9,906 bases of DNA, from contig CALMOO010000004.1 of NCBI GenBank assembly GCA_937871705.1, forward strand, positions 1,096 to 11,001, in the 5' to 3' direction. Source of the DNA: an uncultured Hymenobacter sp. GTDB lineage: Bacteria; Bacteroidota; Bacteroidia; Cytophagales; Hymenobacteraceae. Position numbers and translations under genes: made by a program. Positions within the stretch are counted from its first letter, which is position 1; the number at the start of each line of letters is the position of its first letter. Positions 5,364 to 9,906 of this stretch are shown here, piece after piece. The notes below the pieces were generated by a model. The model had not been told where the DNA came from. It was given only the letters and a program-made list of their open reading frames with translations, and ran no database searches.

Positions 5364-8300
5364 AAAGTTAATTTGGAAACCACTCAGCATTCCATCCTCA
5401 TTTCGCTGCAACCCGGCCGGCACGACGGCGACGGCCAGCGCGTGGCCGCCGACGCTGCTCGCCACCTCGGGCTCACTACGGGCCAAGTCCACAGCGCGGC
5501 GCTCTACGCCGTGCGCTACCCCGGCCTCGACGAAGCCCAAGTGGCTGACTTTGCTGCCGCCTGCTTGCAAGACCCAGTTTTGCACACCGTAGCGGTGAAT
5601 AACCTAGCCGCGCCCGCTGGCTTTCAGAGCTACATCTTGGTGGCGAAAGGCCCGGGCGTCACCGATGACGAAGGCACCTCGGCCCAAAACGCGCTGAGCG
5701 ATTTGCTGAACGAGCCCATCGACACCCGCACGCAGCACATTTTTTCGAAGCGGCTATACTGGGTAGAAAACGCCCTACCCCCCGCCGACTTGCGCAAGCT
5801 GGCCGAAGAGCTGCTGGGCAATAAGCTGATTAACCGCTTCGAGGTCGGGGCCGTAGCCGATGGCGTGCGCGATTATACCCCGCGCCCCGGCGGCGGGGCC
5901 GATGCCCGCACCGAAACCATTGTCCTAAACGGCCTCAGCGACGAGCAGCTGCTTCAGCTCTCCAAAGACAATATCTACGCGCTGAACCTAGCCGAAATGC
6001 AGGCCATTCGCGACTACTTCGACCAAGCCAGCGTGCGCGAGCAGCGCGTGGGCCTGGGCTTGCCCGCCGACCCGACCGACTGCGAAATGGAGATTCTGGC
6101 CCAAACCTGGTCGGAACACTGCAAGCACAAGGAGTTTAGCGCGATTATCAAGTACAAGAACCACGAAACCGGCGCCGAAGAAGAGATTGACGGCCTGTTC
6201 AAAACCTTCATCAAAGGCGCTACCTCTGAGGTAGACCGGCAGCTGCGCGCCAACGGCAACGACTGGCTCATCAAGGTGTTCTCGGACAACGCCGGTGCGG
6301 TCCGCATCAACCCCGAGTCGCTGTTCGTGTGGAAGGTTGAAACGCATAACTCGCCCTCAGCCATCGACCCCTACGGCGGAGCTATCACGGGTATCTTGGG
6401 CAACAACCGCGACCCGCTGGCTACTGGCATCGGGGGCGCACGGCTATTGTTCAATACCAACGTGCTGTGCTTCGGCAACCCCGACTACGACGGGCCGCTG
6501 CTGACGGGTCAGCTGCACCCGCGCCGCATTTTCGAAGGCGTGCGCAAGGGCATCGAGGACGGCGGTAACAAGTCGGGCGTGCCGACCGTGAACGGCGCCA
6601 TCGTGTTCGACGACCGCTACGCCGGCAAGCCGCTCGTGTACTGCGGCACCGGCGCCGTAATGCCCATGCAACTAGCTGGCAAAGACAGCTGGGAGAAAGT
6701 AATCGAGCCCGGCGACCGTATCATCATGGCGGGGGGTAGGGTTGGCAAAGACGGCATCCACGGCGCCACCTTCAGCAGCATCGAGCTAGACGAAGCCGCG
6801 CCCGCCACGGCCGTGCAAATCGGCTCGCCCATCACCCAGAAATTGGCGATGGACTTCCTGATTATCGCCACGCGGCGCGGCCTCATCCGGTGCAGCACCG
6901 ACAACGGCGCGGGCGGCCTCTCGTCGAGCATCGGCGAGTTGGCGCTCATCCCCGGCGGCGCAGTGGTCGAGCTGGAGAGAGTGCCACTGAAATACCCTGG
7001 CCTCAAGCCCTGGGAGATTTTCTTGAGCGAATCGCAGGAGCGCTTCACGCTGGCCGTGGAGCCCGCCAAGATGGACGAGCTGCTGGCTTTAGGCCGCGAA
7101 ATGGAAGTCGAGCTGACCGATATCGGTTTCTTCAATGCCGAAGGTTTCCTCGACGTGACGTTTGACAAACAGCCCATTGCTGGCTTGTCGCTAGAATTTC
7201 TGCACAACGGTGTGCCGCGCAAAACGCTGTTTGCCGAGTACGTGAAGCCCGCTGCGCAGGAGCCAGAGCTGCCCGCGGTATCGAACTACAACGAAGTGCT
7301 GCTGAAGCTATTGGGTTCGCTCAATATCTGCTCGCGCGAGTCGGTTATTCGCCAGTACGACCACGAGGTGAAGGGCCGCACGGTGGTAAAGCCCCTGATG
7401 GGCGCCACCGGCCAAGCGCCGCAAGATGCCGCCGTGGTGCGCTTCAATTTCGAGAGTTGGGAGGGGGTAGCCGTGAGCAACGGCATCCTACCCCGCATGG
7501 GCGACCTAGATGCGTACCAGATGTCGGCCGGCTCGTTTGACGAGGCCGTGCGCCAGATTATTTCGGTGGGCGGCAAGCTGCCCAACCTCACGCCCGGCGA
7601 CAATATTTTCTGGTCGGTCAACGACAACTTCTGCGTGCCCGACTCGGTGTACGACCCCGACATCAACCCCGATGGCAAGCAGAAGCTGGCCAAGCTGGTG
7701 CAGATGTGCCAGGCCCTGCGCGACGCTTGCGCGGCCTACTGCATCCCGCTCACCAGCGGCAAGGACTCGATGAAAAACGACTTCAAGGCCGATGGCGTGA
7801 AGATTTCGGTGCCGCCCACGGTGCTGTACTCCATGACCGCCAAGGTTGAGGATGTGCGCCAAGTAGTAACGTCCGATTTCAAAAAAGCCGGCGACCTGAT
7901 TTACCTGCTCGGCGAAACCTACGATGAGCTGGGCGGTTCGGAGTTTTACCAGCTTTACAACCAGCTGGGCGCGAATGTGCCGCACGTGCGTTTTGACAAA
8001 GCCAAGGAGCTGTACACCCTCGTAGGCGAAGCCAACGAGCAAGGCCTCATCCAAAGCAGCCACGACTTGAGCGATGGCGGCCTAGCCGTAGCCGTAGCCG
8101 AATGCACCTTCGGCCGCGACAACCTGGGCGCCGACCTCGACCTAGGCGGCTACCTCAACGGCGAGCTGTCGCTGGAAGCCATGCTGTTTAGCGAGTCGCA
8201 CTCGCGCTTCGTGGTGACGGTAGCCCCAGAAGATGTGTGGGCCTTCGAAAGCATTCTGGAAGAGCGGGCCACATGCCTAGGCCGCGTTACGGACGATGGT

Positions 8301-8429
8301 TACCTGCGGGCCCGCTACCAAGGCCGCGAACTGCTGCAAATAACCACCGCCGAGCTGCGCCACGCCTGGACCAACGGCCCGGTAAACCAGACGCTGGGTT
8401 TAGAGCCCGCAGAGAAGATTAAGTCATAA
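5358..8429 (+). CDS. purL: Phosphoribosylformylglycinamidine synthase, synthetase subunit
   Basis: Makes FGAM from FGAR, ATP and ammonia in purine synthesis; the ammonia comes from PurQ, encoded next. At 1023 residues it is longer than the small PurL of Bacillus (about 740) and shorter than the fused E. coli enzyme (about 1300). Two PurS-like segments open it: SILISLQPGRHDGDG (12-26) and SYILVAKGPGVTDDEG (91-106). This explains why no separate purS is needed. A linker (about 190-225) is followed by TWSEHCKHKEF (250-260), KVETHNSPSAIDPYGG (326-341) and GGRVGKDGIHGATFSS (459-474) of the first ATP-grasp-like AIRS half. The second half includes TSGKDSMKND (about 799-808) and SHDLSDGGLAVAVAE (about 900-914). 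There is no glutaminase domain. ATG 5358 is the only suitable start and lies in the end of a palindromic repeat. No Shine-Dalgarno sequence is visible. Confidence 0.96.
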   Translation: MTKVNLETTQHSILISLQPGRHDGDGQRVAADAARHLGLTTGQVHSAALYAVRYPGLDEAQVADFAAACLQDPVLHTVAVNNLAAPAGFQSYILVAKGPGVTDDEGTSAQNALSDLLNEPIDTRTQHIFSKRLYWVENALPPADLRKLAEELLGNKLINRFEVGAVADGVRDYTPRPGGGADARTETIVLNGLSDEQLLQLSKDNIYALNLAEMQAIRDYFDQASVREQRVGLGLPADPTDCEMEILAQTWSEHCKHKEFSAIIKYKNHETGAEEEIDGLFKTFIKGATSEVDRQLRANGNDWLIKVFSDNAGAVRINPESLFVWKVETHNSPSAIDPYGGAITGILGNNRDPLATGIGGARLLFNTNVLCFGNPDYDGPLLTGQLHPRRIFEGVRKGIEDGGNKSGVPTVNGAIVFDDRYAGKPLVYCGTGAVMPMQLAGKDSWEKVIEPGDRIIMAGGRVGKDGIHGATFSSIELDEAAPATAVQIGSPITQKLAMDFLIIATRRGLIRCSTDNGAGGLSSSIGELALIPGGAVVELERVPLKYPGLKPWEIFLSESQERFTLAVEPAKMDELLALGREMEVELTDIGFFNAEGFLDVTFDKQPIAGLSLEFLHNGVPRKTLFAEYVKPAAQEPELPAVSNYNEVLLKLLGSLNICSRESVIRQYDHEVKGRTVVKPLMGATGQAPQDAAVVRFNFESWEGVAVSNGILPRMGDLDAYQMSAGSFDEAVRQIISVGGKLPNLTPGDNIFWSVNDNFCVPDSVYDPDINPDGKQKLAKLVQMCQALRDACAAYCIPLTSGKDSMKNDFKADGVKISVPPTVLYSMTAKVEDVRQVVTSDFKKAGDLIYLLGETYDELGGSEFYQLYNQLGANVPHVRFDKAKELYTLVGEANEQGLIQSSHDLSDGGLAVAVAECTFGRDNLGADLDLGGYLNGELSLEAMLFSESHSRFVVTVAPEDVWAFESILEERATCLGRVTDDGYLRARYQGRELLQITTAELRHAWTNGPVNQTLGLEPAEKIKS

Positions 8430-8463
8430 TTATTAATATACCTGTCAATTGGGGGCGATTGAG

Positions 8464-9840
8464 ATGATAGAAGACCAAGCACTAAGCACCAAGCGCCAAG
8501 CGCCAAAAGCTCTTATTCTCACAGGCTTCGGCATCAACTGCGAGGAAGAGATGGCAGCCGCTTACCGCCTAGCCGGAGGTGAGCCTACCATCGTACACCT
8601 CAACGAGGTGCTGCATGGCCGGGTGAGCATCCATGACTTTGATATTCTGAACTTCCCCGGTGGGTTTTCCTTCGGTGACGACTTGGGTTCGGGAGTGGTG
8701 CTGGCCAACAAGCTGCGCTACCGCCAAACCGGCGCCGATGGCCGCACGCTGCTCAGCGACATTCGCGAGTTTGTGGCCGCCGGCAAGTTCGTGCTGGGCA
8801 TCTGCAACGGCTTCCAGGTGTTGGTAAAGCTCGGCTTGCTGCCCAACCTCGGCGGCGACTTCCAGCCCGAGCTGACCCTGACGCACAATGCCAGCGGCCG
8901 CTACGAAAACCGCTGGGTTCGCCTGCGCGTGAATGCCTTAGCTACTACCCCCTTCCTACGCGGCCTCACGACGTTAGAAGTACCCGTGCGCCACGGTGAA
9001 GGCCGCCTAGTAGTGCCCGATGCAGCCACCCGCGAGCAGCTAGTAGCCCGCGGCCTCAACTGCCTGACCTACGCCGACGGCGATGATGTAGAAACGGGTT
9101 CCTACCCCCTCAACCCGAACGGAGCCGACCTAAACTGCGCCGGCCTGACCGACACAACGGGTCGCATTTTTGGCCTGATGCCGCACCCCGAGGCGTATTT
9201 GGCCGGGTATAACCACCCAGACTGGGGGCGGCGCAAGCGCAATGGCGAGTTGAAGGAAGAAGGAGATGGGTTAGCGATATTTAAGAATATCGTGGCGTAC
9301 CTTACGGCATTGCCTCACCCCCCTACCTCCTCTCCTTCAGAGAGGGGGAGCCGTGGTGGCGCATACAGCTTAGCTACGGAGACTAACGAAGGCGCAAACT
9401 CCCTTCTAGTAGAGGAAAGTGCCGAGGAATATCGCCGCAACGAAGCTTTCCCGTTGCATTTGACGGCCGATAAAAAAAGTTGGTTTAAGAGCCCTAAGCA
9501 GTTTGGGCAGCAAATGCGCAAACAACCTACTGACGCCGAAAATCAGCTTTGGCAAGCGTTGCGGAACCGACAAGTAGCAGGGCTGAAGTTTGGGCGCCAA
9601 CATGCCATCGGGCAATTTATAGTTGACTTCGTCTGCTTAGAAACAAGCTTGATTATAGAGGTTGACGGCGGAGTTCATTCGGAGGCTAGCCAAGCCGAAT
9701 ATGACCAAGGCCGCACACACGAGCTAGAAAGCCTCGGCTACCGAATCATTCGTTTTTCCAACGAAGACATACTGCAGCGCTTACCACAAGTGCTTATGAC
9801 CATTGAGCAAGCCACCCAGCCTACTACTCAAACTACTTAA
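8464..9840 (+). CDS. purQ: FGAM synthase glutaminase subunit PurQ fused in frame to a DUF559 endonuclease-like domain
   Basis: Residues 16-280 are a class I glutaminase that feeds ammonia to PurL: ALILTGFGINCEEE (16-29), NFPGGFSFGDDLGSG (63-77), the nucleophile Cys114 in GICNGFQVL, and His241/Glu243 in MPHPE. The usual PurQ end should be near AIFKNIVAYL (271-280). Instead the frame stays open for 178 more codons. Residues 283-298 (Pro/Ser/Arg-rich) are encoded by a repeat arm, about 299-345 are a linker, and 346-440 are a DUF559 domain. This has EAxLW-like AENQLWQALRNRQ (358-370), FGRQHAIGQFIVDF (376-389), IIEVDGGVH (397-405) and GYRIIRFSNEDIL (425-437). The candidate PD-(D/E)xK residues Asp388, Glu399 and Asp401 are intact. 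ATG 8464, 34 bases after purL, is preferred over the upstream TTG. An internal ATG at 9514 could give a free 108-residue DUF559 protein. Whether the fusion is made, cut or tolerated is unknown. Confidence 0.9.
   Translation: MIEDQALSTKRQAPKALILTGFGINCEEEMAAAYRLAGGEPTIVHLNEVLHGRVSIHDFDILNFPGGFSFGDDLGSGVVLANKLRYRQTGADGRTLLSDIREFVAAGKFVLGICNGFQVLVKLGLLPNLGGDFQPELTLTHNASGRYENRWVRLRVNALATTPFLRGLTTLEVPVRHGEGRLVVPDAATREQLVARGLNCLTYADGDDVETGSYPLNPNGADLNCAGLTDTTGRIFGLMPHPEAYLAGYNHPDWGRRKRNGELKEEGDGLAIFKNIVAYLTALPHPPTSSPSERGSRGGAYSLATETNEGANSLLVEESAEEYRRNEAFPLHLTADKKSWFKSPKQFGQQMRKQPTDAENQLWQALRNRQVAGLKFGRQHAIGQFIVDFVCLETSLIIEVDGGVHSEASQAEYDQGRTHELESLGYRIIRFSNEDILQRLPQVLMTIEQATQPTTQTT
8477..8504. repeat. 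Four 7-bp tandem units inside the purQ N-terminus
   Basis: AAGCACT, AAGCACC, AAGCGCC and AAGCGCC follow one another without gaps, then AAAAGC. They encode part of residues 5-14 of PurQ, ahead of the conserved domain that starts at residue 16. Because 7 is not a multiple of 3, gaining or losing one unit would shift the frame. Confidence 0.8.
9311..9352 (+). repeat. Left 42-bp inverted-repeat arm of the DUF559 element
   Basis: Begins TGCCTC and ends GGGGGAGCC. It contains its own hairpin: CCTCTC (9329-9334) pairs with GAGAGG (9340-9345) around CTTCA. It is translated in frame within purQ, giving a Pro/Ser-rich then Arg/Gly-rich linker. Confidence 0.9.
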
Positions 9841-9858
9841 TTAAATCACTTGTCGTCA

Positions 9859-9900
9859 GGCTCCCCCTCTCTGAAGGAGAGGGGGTAAGGGGGGGAGGCA
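9859..9900 (-). repeat. Right 42-bp inverted-repeat arm of the DUF559 element
   Basis: The reverse complement of the left arm with three substitutions, all in its outer half; the inner 22 bases are identical. CCCCCTCTC (9863-9871) pairs perfectly with GAGAGGGGG (9877-9885) around TGAAG. The hairpin may also slow or end transcription after purQ, though no T-run follows. Confidence 0.9.
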
Positions 9901-9906
9901 CCATCG

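Larger units (their letters stand above)
9311..9900 (+). mobile_element. Inverted-repeat-bounded DUF559 element inserted at the 3' end of purQ
   Basis: A unit of about 590 bp bounded by 42-bp inverted repeats (9311-9352 and 9859-9900) that agree at 39 of 42 bases. It holds one coding segment, a DUF559 domain, whose stop codon (9838-9840) is 18 bases before the right arm. There is no transposase, so movement would need the DUF559 protein itself or a helper. The element begins two codons after the expected end of PurQ and keeps the frame open. I recall DUF559 genes flanked by C-rich/G-rich repeats as common in several bacterial phyla, but I cannot check this here. No target duplication can be seen: the left flank ends GGCAT, the right begins CCATCG, and the window ends 6 bases later. 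The exact outer edges are therefore uncertain. Confidence 0.65.

Noticed and set aside
5988..8063. Several long - strand open frames inside purL
   Set aside because: purL is unmistakable on the + strand. In G+C-rich genes the opposite frames stay open by codon bias, and these have no motifs.
8427..8464. Possible frameshift splitting a single PurL-PurQ protein
   Set aside because: PurL ends cleanly with TAA, a gap of 34 bases follows, and PurQ starts with its own ATG. This is an ordinary two-gene arrangement.
1..9906. CRISPR array, tRNA, rRNA or prophage genes
   Set aside because: I looked for regularly spaced direct repeats, tRNA-like cloverleaves ending in CCA, and phage or conjugation genes, and saw none.

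Overview
The window looks like chromosome from a G+C-rich member of the Bacteroidota, most likely Hymenobacter or a close relative in the Cytophagales. The reasons are Bacteroidota-type promoter elements (TTG, 18 bases, TAATTTTG at 3311-3339), start codons with no clear Shine-Dalgarno sequence, the protein families present, and families of short palindromic repeats in almost every gap. The genus is an inference from remembered resemblance, not from a search. All supported genes lie on the + strand.

Layout. 1-528 is the C-terminal part of an M13 zinc metallopeptidase cut by the window edge. 669-2090 is an outer-membrane porin of the OprB carbohydrate-porin type. 2253-3035 is a secreted S1/P1-type zinc nuclease. 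Intrinsic terminators follow each of these genes. 3036-3805 has no large gene. It contains an AT-rich stretch, a strong promoter, two candidate small ORFs (42 and 29 codons) each followed by a terminator-like hairpin, and a REP-like double palindrome. 3806-9840 is a nucleotide-biosynthesis block: pyrF and pyrE (the last two steps of UMP synthesis), then purL and purQ (the FGAR amidotransferase of purine synthesis).

The most unusual part is the 3' end. purQ does not stop where the glutaminase domain ends. It runs in frame through a 42-bp repeat arm into a DUF559 (Vsr-like endonuclease fold) domain. An inverted copy of the same arm, 39 of 42 bases identical, lies just after the stop codon. This is best read as a compact element of about 590 bp, a DUF559 gene between inverted repeats, inserted at the end of purQ to give a PurQ-DUF559 fusion.

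Repeats also touch the start of every nucleotide-biosynthesis gene here. A REP-like palindrome ends 9 bases before pyrF. Two members of one palindromic family end in AGCATGACA, and this supplies the purL ATG and an in-frame alternative ATG for pyrE. A 7-bp tandem repeat encodes part of the PurQ N-terminus. The heptamer GGGGTAG is also clearly over-represented on both strands.
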